A stretch of 64,000 nucleotides of DNA, from contig NZ_CP009520.1 of NCBI RefSeq assembly GCF_000969905.1, forward strand, positions 3,286,001 to 3,350,000, in the 5' to 3' direction. Origin of the DNA: Methanosarcina vacuolata Z-761 (GTDB lineage: Archaea > Halobacteriota > Methanosarcinia > Methanosarcinales > Methanosarcinaceae). The notes under the pieces were generated by a model. That model was not told where the DNA came from, did no database searches, and saw nothing but the letters and a program-made list of their open reading frames with translations. Shown one piece after another: positions 57,058 through 64,000 of this stretch. The position numbers were made by a program, and so were the translations under genes. The first letter of the stretch is position 1. The number at the start of each line of letters is the position of its first letter.

Positions 57058-58101
57058 TTAGCATACTCTGGGAATCGGGTCTCCGGCAGGTACATCTACA
57101 AAACGCATACCACCGAAACGGTTTCTCAGGACTACTTCTTTCTTATCTGGAGTGACTTCTCCTATAACAGCTGCATCCCTGCCGTAGGGGTGCTGCCTAA
57201 GGATTGAAAGCACTTCTTCTTCAAAGCCGGGTTTGACTCCGATAACTGCTTTTCCTTCATTTGCAACCTCAAGGGGATCAAGGCCCAGCATCTCACAGGC
57301 TGCGGAAACGGCTGGTTTGAAAGGAATCCAGTCTTCTTCAATAAGAATGCCTGCTCCGGATTTTGCTGCCATCTCGTTCAGGGCATTTGCAAGCCCTCCG
57401 CGGGTCGGGTCTTTCATTGCCGTGATCACGGGTTCACCCTCCGGGGTTCTGAGTTTCAGGAGGGGTTCTATGAGTTTCCAGAGTGGGGCTGAATCCGAGG
57501 CAAGGTCAGTATCAAAGTCAAAACCTTCCCTGTGAGCCATAAGCGAAATTCCGTGGTCGCCAATAGTGCCTGTGACCAGAATTTTGTCTCCCGGCCGAAG
57601 CCCTGAATCTCTTACAGGGCTATCCGTAATTCCCAGGCCTGCAGTGTTCAGGATAATAGAATCAAGCGCAGTTTTCTCTACGGTTTTAGTGTCGCCTGTT
57701 ATTATGGGTACACCAACCTCTGCGGCTGTTTTATCCATTGTTTTAATTATTTCCTCAAACTCCTTGAGTGGAAAACCTTCAGGGACTATGACTGCACAGG
57801 TAAGAGCAAGGGGCTTTGCTCCCATGACCGTAAGGTCATTGACAGTGCCTGCAACTGCAAGCCTTCCTATATTGGTATTCGGGAAAAAGGCAGGTGTAAT
57901 CACGTGACTATCAGTAGTCAGTACAAGTTCGCATCCGTTGTTGAAGCTATCAAGCCTGACTGTGGACCCATCATCAAGACATTCGAGTCCAATTGAGCCT
58001 GCACTTTTATTGTGAAAGTTTTTAAGAATTATTTCTCCTATAAGTGCCTGCATAACTTCTCCGCCTGCACCGTGCTCAAGAGAAATGGTATTTGATTTCA
58101 T
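57058..58101 (-). CDS. hypE: Hydrogenase maturation factor HypE
   Basis: The 347 residues include EHGAGGEVMQALI at the start, VIVPEGFPL, GTIGDHGISLMA, KDPTRGGLANALNEMAAKSG and the invariant C-terminal PRVC. HypE turns the carbamoyl group that HypF places on that terminal cysteine into a thiocyanate, which supplies the cyanide ligands of the NiFe centre. GGAG precedes the ATG. It is the last gene of the hypCDABE order on the minus strand. Confidence 0.96.
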   Translation of the reverse strand: MKSNTISLEHGAGGEVMQALIGEIILKNFHNKSAGSIGLECLDDGSTVRLDSFNNGCELVLTTDSHVITPAFFPNTNIGRLAVAGTVNDLTVMGAKPLALTCAVIVPEGFPLKEFEEIIKTMDKTAAEVGVPIITGDTKTVEKTALDSIILNTAGLGITDSPVRDSGLRPGDKILVTGTIGDHGISLMAHREGFDFDTDLASDSAPLWKLIEPLLKLRTPEGEPVITAMKDPTRGGLANALNEMAAKSGAGILIEEDWIPFKPAVSAACEMLGLDPLEVANEGKAVIGVKPGFEEEVLSILRQHPYGRDAAVIGEVTPDKKEVVLRNRFGGMRFVDVPAGDPIPRVC

Positions 58102-58233
58102 ATAAGTCTCCTTTTTTCCGCCTTTTAAACCCTTCTGGATCTTCTCAATCTACTTTAAATCTTTTTAGTCCGAGCTTCGAGTTAATCTCTAGAATCTGAT
58201 TTCTCATTTTATCCTCATTAACCCTGGCTCGGA

Positions 58234-58383
58234 TTAATTCTTTTTAACCTGGGTTCTACCTTAATTCTTTTTGACCTGGGTTCTACCTTAATTCTTTTTA
58301 ACCTGGGTTCTACCTTAATTCTTTTTAACCTGGGTTCTACCTTAATTCTTTTTAACCTGGTTTCTACCTTAATTCTTTTTAAC
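58234..58383. repeat. 27-bp tandem repeat between hypB and hypE, about 5.5 copies
   Basis: Units begin TTAATTCTTTTTAACCTGGG and end TTCTACC, starting directly after the hypB stop. The period is a multiple of three, so a minus-strand frame with RIKVEPRLK repeats stays open, but it has no start of its own. Confidence 0.93.
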
Positions 58384-58389
58384 TTTGCC

Positions 58390-59058
58390 TTATCTATTCT
58401 GAGCTTTTTTAACTCCAAGCTCGATAAAGCTAATCCAGGTTTCCAGGCTTTCCCAGTCATGCTTTGAAGTAAGGATAACTGGCACACTCGGATTTAAGGA
58501 AAGAATATCGTTTCGCATTTTTTCGGCATCGACATCAACCGCGTGTGCAATGTCAACTTTATTTATTACTGCAAGATTTGCAGTCTTGAATATCATGGGG
58601 TGCTTGAGGATAATATCGTCTCCCTCGGTCACGCTCACGATTACAACCCTCAGTTGTTCCCCCAGTTTGAAGTCCACAGGACAGATAAGGTTGCCTACGT
58701 TCTCAATTAGAAGGAGATCCGTGTTACTAAGATCGATTTCATCCAGGGCTTTTTCCACCAGTTTTGCATCAAGGTGGCACTCTTTTCCGGTATTTACGGG
58801 AATGGTAGGTACATCGAGTTTTCTGAAACGGGAAGAATCCATTTCTGCGATTACGTCCCCTGCAATCACAGCTATCCTATACTTATCCTTAAGTTGCCTG
58901 ATAGCTTCTTCAATCAGAGTGGTCTTTCCTGATCCGATTGCACCCATAACATTTACCGAGAAAACCTGATACTTGTCAAGTTTCTTTCTGTTTTTTTCAG
59001 CAACTTTATCATTTGCCTTGTAGACATCATGTCCCATATCAATTACATGCATTAACAT
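58390..59058 (-). CDS. hypB: Hydrogenase maturation GTPase HypB
   Basis: About 222 residues. The P-loop MGAIGSGKTTLIEE, AVIAGDVIAEMDSSRF, the metal site GKECHLDA, and VINKVDIA (NKxD) are visible. HypB is the GTPase that, with HypA, loads nickel into hydrogenase precursors. It lacks the His-rich nickel-storage segment of some bacterial HypB proteins. The ATG at 59058 is preferred over the GTG at 59067, but several in-frame ATGs are close together. It follows hypA by 46 bp. Confidence 0.94.
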   Translation of the reverse strand: MLMHVIDMGHDVYKANDKVAEKNRKKLDKYQVFSVNVMGAIGSGKTTLIEEAIRQLKDKYRIAVIAGDVIAEMDSSRFRKLDVPTIPVNTGKECHLDAKLVEKALDEIDLSNTDLLLIENVGNLICPVDFKLGEQLRVVIVSVTEGDDIILKHPMIFKTANLAVINKVDIAHAVDVDAEKMRNDILSLNPSVPVILTSKHDWESLETWISFIELGVKKAQNR

Positions 59059-59104
59059 AAACATCACTTGGGGAGTTATTTTTTATTTTTTACCTTTTTG
59101 AGGT

Positions 59105-59506
59105 TCAATCCTGGTTTTCAGTTTCGATCTCGATACTTTTAATAATCAGCTCTCTTCCACCTATCAGCTGAGCAGGCTTTCCGCAGACTGGACATTCCAT
59201 AACTGCCGCATAAGCCAGAAGTTCACTTTCGAATTCACATTTCGTTCGTATCTTTTTTTCATCTATTGCTCCCGTGTATCCACATTCACATTCAAGGGAA
59301 GGCGGTATCATTTCTACAATAAAATCCGCATCTTTGGCAATACTTTCCTCTGCAAGGACTTTAAAACAGAAGTTAAGTTGTTCCGGATTAGTATGAGATA
59401 ATCTTCCCATCTGAAGAGTTACGTGCTTAACTTCCGTGGCTCCGTGCTCTTTGGCAGTAGCCATTACCTGCTCGAAAATTTCACATGCAATGGATAATTC
59501 ATGCAA
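59105..59506 (-). CDS. hypA: Hydrogenase nickel chaperone HypA
   Basis: The 133 residues begin MHELSIACEIFEQV, where His2 binds nickel. The zinc site is formed by CECGYTG and CPVCGKPAQ. HypA passes nickel to the hydrogenase large subunit with HypB. It overlaps the end of hypD by 8 bp, with AAGGAGG inside hypD, so the genes are translationally coupled. Confidence 0.95.
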   Translation of the reverse strand: MHELSIACEIFEQVMATAKEHGATEVKHVTLQMGRLSHTNPEQLNFCFKVLAEESIAKDADFIVEMIPPSLECECGYTGAIDEKKIRTKCEFESELLAYAAVMECPVCGKPAQLIGGRELIIKSIEIETENQD

Positions 59507-60617
59507 CCCTGTTGCCTCCTTCTCTTGAGTACCTGAACCAGTTATAACACATACCTTCCTGGCTTACCATACATGGGCCTGCAGGACTTTTCGGGGTACA
59601 TTCTTTCCCGAAATTCGGGCATTGAGAAGGCTTTGCTTTTCCTGTAAGGATAGCTGCGCAGATACAGCGTTTTTTGTCTTTTCCTCCTGTTTTCTTTCGG
59701 ACATCTTCAAGAGCAGAAGCATACAGATCTTCATACTTTTTTGCAGCGTCCTTTTCCTCAAACTCCTTTCTGAGCACAAGTCCTGAATTCTCGATTTTCC
59801 CTATGCCTCGCCACTCAGAGTCCGAGGTTTCAAACACTTCATTCATGATTTTAAGGGCAATCTGGTTTCCTTCAGGTTTTACAGCTCTCGGGTAGCCGTT
59901 ATCTATTCTTGAGATTCCTTCTTCTGCCTGCAGTTGTAACAGGTTTATTCCAAGGAGAATATCTCCGGGTTCAAACCCACTTACGACAACAGGAAAGCCT
60001 TTTTCTGCAAGAGACTCAAAAGGTTTTGTGCCTATTATAGTTGCCACATGCCCGGGAGCTATAAAGGCATCAACATCTGCATCACTGGCAAGGAATTCGA
60101 CTGCAGGAGGAGTTTGCTTCTGCGAGGCAAGGAGGCTGAAGTTTTCGGGGGTCTTTCTTAAAAGAGCAGCCGCATTTGCAGGAACCGTAGTTTCAAAGCC
60201 TATTCCAAAAAAGACTACCTCAAGTTCTGGCTTTTTTTCTGCAAGGGCAATTGCATCATCAATACTATAGACCATCTTTACATTTGCCCCTTCAGACTTC
60301 GCGTCCAGCAAACTTTCGGCCGAACCCGGAACACGCATCATGTCTCCAAAAGTGACAACGGTTGCCCCACTTTTTGCAAGGGCTATTGCAATATTAATAT
60401 CTTCTTCAGGAGTCACACAAACAGGGCATCCGGGGCCGCTTATTACCTCAATATTTTTAGGAAGGACACTCCTTAACCCATATTTTGCTATAGTCCGCTC
60501 ATGAGTCCCGCAGACATGCATTATGCGAAGTGGCTTATCCAAGCTTCTGATTCTTTCCAGGAGCTTTCTTTCAAGTTCAGGAGCCGCTGGCTTTGAAGGT
60601 GAATTCCCGTTTTCCAT
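59499..60617 (-). CDS. hypD: Hydrogenase maturation factor HypD
   Basis: The 372 residues show IMHVCGTHERTIAKYGLR, ISGPGCPVCVTPEEDI, FGIGFETTVPANA and a C-terminal Cys-rich end (QCPNFGKECTP, PAGPCMV, EGMCYNWFRYS) that holds a 4Fe-4S cluster. HypD, with HypC, is the scaffold on which the Fe(CN)2CO unit is built. It lies 19 bp downstream of hypC. Confidence 0.96.
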   Translation of the reverse strand: MENGNSPSKPAAPELERKLLERIRSLDKPLRIMHVCGTHERTIAKYGLRSVLPKNIEVISGPGCPVCVTPEEDINIAIALAKSGATVVTFGDMMRVPGSAESLLDAKSEGANVKMVYSIDDAIALAEKKPELEVVFFGIGFETTVPANAAALLRKTPENFSLLASQKQTPPAVEFLASDADVDAFIAPGHVATIIGTKPFESLAEKGFPVVVSGFEPGDILLGINLLQLQAEEGISRIDNGYPRAVKPEGNQIALKIMNEVFETSDSEWRGIGKIENSGLVLRKEFEEKDAAKKYEDLYASALEDVRKKTGGKDKKRCICAAILTGKAKPSQCPNFGKECTPKSPAGPCMVSQEGMCYNWFRYSREGGNRVA

Positions 60618-60636
60618 TTTTCATCAGCGTCCGCTT

Positions 60637-60897
60637 TCAGGTAGATTCGCTTTCGGGTGTTTCTATCTCTTCAAGTCCCGCAATCTGTCTGAGAAGGTGC
60701 ATTGTTTCTTCACTTTCTTCTTCCGAGATTTCGGCTATTGCATATCCAACATGGACAAGAAAGTGTTTCCCTATCTGGGACTCGTTAGCGCCTCCCATAA
60801 GGTCCATATTCACATCTCTGCAGATTCCGCCCATGTCAATCGTTGCAGTATTCTCGTTTACAATGGATTTTACTTTTCCAGGAATAGCTATACACAT
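60637..60897 (-). CDS. hypC: Hydrogenase maturation chaperone HypC
   Basis: The 86 residues begin MCIAIPGKVKSI, with the essential Cys2, and contain FLVHVGYAIAEISEEESEET. HypC binds the iron unit with HypD and carries it to the hydrogenase precursor. GAGGAA precedes the ATG. As the first gene of the minus-strand cluster it should carry the operon promoter. Confidence 0.95.
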   Translation of the reverse strand: MCIAIPGKVKSIVNENTATIDMGGICRDVNMDLMGGANESQIGKHFLVHVGYAIAEISEEESEETMHLLRQIAGLEEIETPESEST

Positions 60898-60993
60898 GTT
60901 TCCTCGAACCCTTTTTTTTTAAAATCCTTTAGTTTATACAAATTATTTATTAATGAGATAAATTCTTGTATTAAGGCTTTTACAAGACTTATT

Positions 60994-61044
60994 TTACAAG
61001 AGATATATATTTGTAATGTATTTACAAGAGATATATATTTGTAA
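60994..61044. promoter_or_regulatory. Two near-palindromic 23-bp repeats upstream of hypC
   Basis: TTACAA-N11-TTGTAA occurs exactly twice (60994-61016 and 61022-61044), 28 bp apart, about 100-150 bp from the hypC start. A further half-site TTTTACAAGA lies at 60979. Tandem dyads like this are the usual form of an operator. The regulator is unknown and no other proof exists. Confidence 0.5.
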
Positions 61045-62157
61045 GGTATATATATTTACAGGTACCAAATGAGCAAAAACCCCTCCAGTTTTACTTCCTT
61101 AACTGGCTAAACAGCTTTTATCCCCTTACTTGTTTTTATTTCTCTACTGCTGCTTTTTAATGATCGCGTTTTCATTCTCCACTTGCCGCAGATAGAAAAA
61201 TGGAGGTATCGTGAACAAGAACCTAATTTTAAGTTTTAAACAAATCCATTGTCAAAAATTATTTTTTGAAACTCTATGGTTCTATATTATATTCTTTTTG
61301 TTTTTTCTTTTCACTTGCATAATTTAAAAATGTTTTTTGCCCTAATCTTTTACTTGCTTCAAAAACGTTTTTGAAAAGGCCCTAAAACCGCTCTATTTAA
61401 CTCGGGATGCTCAAGATATAAAAGCCATAGGTAATTGAGGCTTGAGTAGTATTATATATGTTCTAGCTTCACATAATAAGATCAGCTTCTTTAGCACTTC
61501 TTTTCCGTTTTAAGTTTCTATTGAGTGTACTTTTCAGAACACTGAAGATCAGAGTTAATAGAGATAACTCGGGATTAAAAGCTTTTCAGCTTTATAGTAA
61601 AGCAGGATTCTTTTGGTTACTTGAGAGTTAAACAGGATCAGTTGCTACATCTATTTCCTTCTTATGAAATCTCAGTTCTGGTTGAGAAAGCTCAATATAC
61701 TAAAATATCCCTTAAAAATAAGTGATTCTTTCTTTGCATTTCAAAACTTTTCTGCATTTTATCTTCTTTTTATGTGTTTTGTCATAATACAGGTAAGTTT
61801 TTAAATATGAATTGCGACTTCAGTAGTAACTTTTAACTTTTGAAATTAAATTAATTATTTTGATCCTCTTTTCTCTTTCAAGAGGCTTTAATTCCCCGTA
61901 TATGTACTATAATACACAACAATATACATTGAGTTGTGCTATTTATATTTGAAGCTTATTATATATGATATTGAATCATATCCCTCCAATGCAGCCAATT
62001 AATATATTTATTGGAGCGTGTAAAAAACCTTAAATACTATTCCTACATTGAAAACATTAGTGGTAAATTTATGTATGTATTTATATAATTACTGTGGACA
62101 ATTATTCAAAATTTTCTTTCGGATGTATAATTTGGGTAAAATCAAGATGTGGTAGAG
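61045..62157. other. Long AT-rich gap between divergent hypC and vhtG
   Basis: No gene is recognised. TTTATATA near 62080 and TTAAATACT near 62031 are possible TATA elements for vhtG. The length suggests a long leader or an upstream control region. Confidence 0.45.
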
Positions 62158-63309
62158 ATGAGTACTGGAATAAAAAATCTTGTCCGTACACTGGACAGTG
62201 TGGACTTCTTAAAAATGGATCGACGCACTTTCATGAAAGCATTAGGTGCAATGGGTGCAGCTACATTCCTTGGCACATATAAATCTGAGATTGTAAGTGC
62301 GCTTGAACTCGCAGAGACCAAGCTTCTTTGGATCCACGGTTCCGAATGTACCGGCTGTTCCGAATCGGTCTTAAATGCAGGTAATCCTGACCTTGTACAA
62401 GCACTAGAAAAGCTTAATGTCAATCTTGCTTACCATGAGACTCTTTGTGCACAGCAGGGAATTTGGAATGATGGTAAGCTTGTAAACACCGCTGAGCTTA
62501 ACTCCGAAATTCTCCAGGAAGAAATTTATAAAGAAGGCAACTACATTCTGGTCGTTGAAGGCGGAATTCCAAACGGTCCGGATGGTTCAGGCCGCTACCT
62601 GGTTATTGGAAACAAGCCTTTCAAGCAGACCCTTGGAGAGGCTGCAAAGAATGCTGCAGCTGTCGTTGCAGTTGGAGCCTGTGCCTGTTGGGGAGGAATT
62701 ACCAATGCAGAAAGCGATGTTGCCAAGGACACTGACTATAGAGGAGTAGCATTTTCAAAAACCGAGGCATCAAAAGGTATGCTTAAAGAACTTGGCATTG
62801 ATAAGCCCGTAATCAATATTCCTGGTTGTCCGGCTCACCCTGATTGGGTACTCCTTACCCTGGGCGCAGTTATTCTTGGTAAGATTAAGATCCCAGATGA
62901 CCTTTCTGCCGTTCTGGACGAGTATAACAGGCCAAAAGTCTTCTTCCCTCCAGACCATGTTGTGCATGACAACTGCCCCCGCCGTGGATACTACGACCGC
63001 GGAGAGCTTGATGAAGAGATTGGTGGGCCAGGGTGCCTGTGGAAACTTGGATGCAAAGCTCCTTACGCCCATGCAGACTGTGGAATCCGCAGGTGGAACG
63101 GTTCAGTAAGCATGTGTACTCAGGCAGGCGGCCCCTGTATTGCCTGTGTTGAACCAGGCTTCCCAGACTCCTCAAGACCCCTGTACGTTGAACGTGAAGA
63201 TGTAGGAGTTGCCGGAACAAACATTGATACAGTAGCCAAAGTTGCAGTTGGAGCAGCTGCAGTTGCAGCAGGCGTACATGCTGTTAGGAGAATGGGAAAA
63301 GGAGAGTGA
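62158..63309 (+). CDS. vhtG: Methanophenazine-reducing [NiFe]-hydrogenase small subunit
   Basis: The 383 residues have a Tat signal (DRRTFMKALGAMGAATFLG), then LLWIHGSECTGCSESVLNAG, the first ligands of the proximal 4Fe-4S cluster, then VGACACWGGI, NIPGCPAHPDW, and later cysteines for two more clusters (CGIRRWNGSVSMCTQAGGPC). A C-terminal helix (about VAVGAAAVAAGVHAV) would anchor it. It passes electrons from the large subunit to cytochrome b and methanophenazine on the outer membrane face. The ATG at 62158 is preferred to a GTG at 62149. The paralogue VhoG is so similar that vht and vho cannot be told apart here. Confidence 0.94.
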   Translation: MSTGIKNLVRTLDSVDFLKMDRRTFMKALGAMGAATFLGTYKSEIVSALELAETKLLWIHGSECTGCSESVLNAGNPDLVQALEKLNVNLAYHETLCAQQGIWNDGKLVNTAELNSEILQEEIYKEGNYILVVEGGIPNGPDGSGRYLVIGNKPFKQTLGEAAKNAAAVVAVGACACWGGITNAESDVAKDTDYRGVAFSKTEASKGMLKELGIDKPVINIPGCPAHPDWVLLTLGAVILGKIKIPDDLSAVLDEYNRPKVFFPPDHVVHDNCPRRGYYDRGELDEEIGGPGCLWKLGCKAPYAHADCGIRRWNGSVSMCTQAGGPCIACVEPGFPDSSRPLYVEREDVGVAGTNIDTVAKVAVGAAAVAAGVHAVRRMGKGE

Positions 63310-63316
63310 GTGAAAA

Positions 63317-64000
63317 ATGGTAAACGTTACAGTTGATCCCTTAACTAGAATTGAAGGTCACCAGCGCATATCCACTGAAGTAGGTGCTGACGGTGTTATT
63401 ACCGATGCCCAGTCATCTTCTCTTATATTCAGGGGTTTTGAACGCATTCTGCAGAACCAGGATCCAAGAGATGCAGCTTTTCTTACTCAGAGAATTTGTG
63501 GTGTCTGTCCTCTTGCTCATGGATTAGCATCCACAAATGCTCTTGACGACCTTTATGGCGTAGCTGAGAGCGTTCCAAAAGATGCTCTTATGATGAGAAA
63601 CATTTTCCAGGGCCTGAATATGGTTGCAAGCCATGCAACTCATATATATGTTCTCTTTGGTCCTGATCTTGCAAACCCGGCATACAAAAAGGTCCTTACA
63701 ACACTTGGAGACACCGGAAACGCAGTCTGGAATGAAATGGTTGGAAGGTTTGCCCCAATCAGCTACAAGATGGATGGCGCGGCTGTACCTGTAGGGAGTT
63801 CCTATCTTGCAGCAATTCCTGAGAAGAAACGCCTTCAAGAGGCTATTGCACTCATTGCCGGTAGAATGCCCGGTCCTTCATCCCTTTATCCAGGTGGATA
63901 TACCTACCCGGCTACTGTCGGAGATATAACCAAACTTTCCACTTACTATCTGCAGGTCATGGACTTCGTATCCAAACATACTCTGAAAGTTGATTTCAAT
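63317..64000 (+). CDS. vhtA: Methanophenazine-reducing [NiFe]-hydrogenase large subunit, 3' end outside the window
   Basis: The ATG at 63317 is 8 bp after vhtG, and the frame stays open to the window edge (228 codons). [13 protein letters not shown] starts the chain, and [11 protein letters not shown] (L1 motif RxCGxC) gives the first two cysteine ligands of the NiFe centre. The C-terminal DPCxxC ligands and the cleaved tail lie outside the window. It would be matured by the Hyp proteins encoded on the opposite strand. The cytochrome b subunit vhtC is expected downstream. Confidence 0.95.
   Translation, partial: MVNVTVDPLTRIEGHQRISTEVGADGVITDAQSSSLIFRGFERILQNQDPRDAAFLTQRICGVCPLAHGLASTNALDDLYGVAESVPKDALMMRNIFQGLNMVASHATHIYVLFGPDLANPAYKKVLTTLGDTGNAVWNEMVGRFAPISYKMDGAAVPVGSSYLAAIPEKKRLQEAIALIAGRMPGPSSLYPGGYTYPATVGDITKLSTYYLQVMDFVSKHTLKVDFN

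Noticed and set aside
58218-58487. Minus-strand frame with RIKVEPRLK repeats overlapping the end of hypB
   Set aside because: It exists only because the 27-bp repeat keeps the frame open; HypB ends normally in its own frame.

Overview
The window comes from a Methanosarcina-like methanogenic archaeon. The markers are a methanophenazine-type (Vht/Vho) membrane hydrogenase with its hypCDABE maturation operon, CofD for coenzyme F420, Sep-tRNA:Cys-tRNA synthase, archaeal Dph2, Csl4, RpoL and Rio2, and large secreted proteins built of PKD, CUB-like, NosD-type and propeller repeats. Genes are separated by unusually long AT-rich gaps, many of them filled with short tandem repeats.

Layout. 1-4 kb: the end of a membrane protein, then a secreted protein with four CUB-like and four PKD domains and a decayed fifth PKD domain past its stop. 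4.6-10.3 kb: tRNA-Pro, a UbiX/LpdD-like prenyl-flavin pair, a MITE-like element, an HD phosphohydrolase, cofD, and a secreted FmdE-domain protein ending at a clear terminator. 10.5-15.7 kb: the stub of a WD40 gene, then a 1658-residue NACHT NTPase with about eleven 44-residue C-terminal repeats, the best candidate for an undescribed defence or sensing system. 16.2-22.7 kb: an information-processing block (hpt-dph2, a METTL5-like methylase, csl4, rpoL, SepCysS). 22.9-27.1 kb: a LysA-like decarboxylase, polX, a DNA ligase relic and tRNA-Gly. 27.7-36.9 kb: a type I restriction-modification locus whose hsdR and hsdS are separated by two unknown genes, an IS5-like element, a 102-bp MITE, a 94-residue gene and a decayed second copy of the hsdS start. 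37.5-48 kb: an FAD-dependent dehydrogenase, a NosD/PKD/propeller surface protein, a COG1205-type helicase and a DUF2207 membrane protein. 48-57 kb: rio2 with a long acidic repeat tail, small unknown genes, a regulator, a basic Trp-rich repeat protein with 13-14 copies of a PGxWKG unit next to an 18-copy minisatellite, a frameshifted zinc-ribbon membrane gene and a gamma-carbonic-anhydrase-like protein. 57-64 kb: hypE-hypB-hypA-hypD-hypC on the minus strand, diverging from vhtG-vhtA on the plus strand across 1.26 kb that carries two near-palindromic 23-bp repeats.

How the genes work together. HypA-F install the NiFe centre of hydrogenases such as VhtGA, so the last 7 kb is one functional unit (hypF is not in the window). 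hsdR, hsdS and hsdM form one restriction-modification system carrying accessory cargo. hpt to SepCysS is an ordinary core block. Functions are assigned from motifs read by eye and knowledge of the families; no database search was possible.
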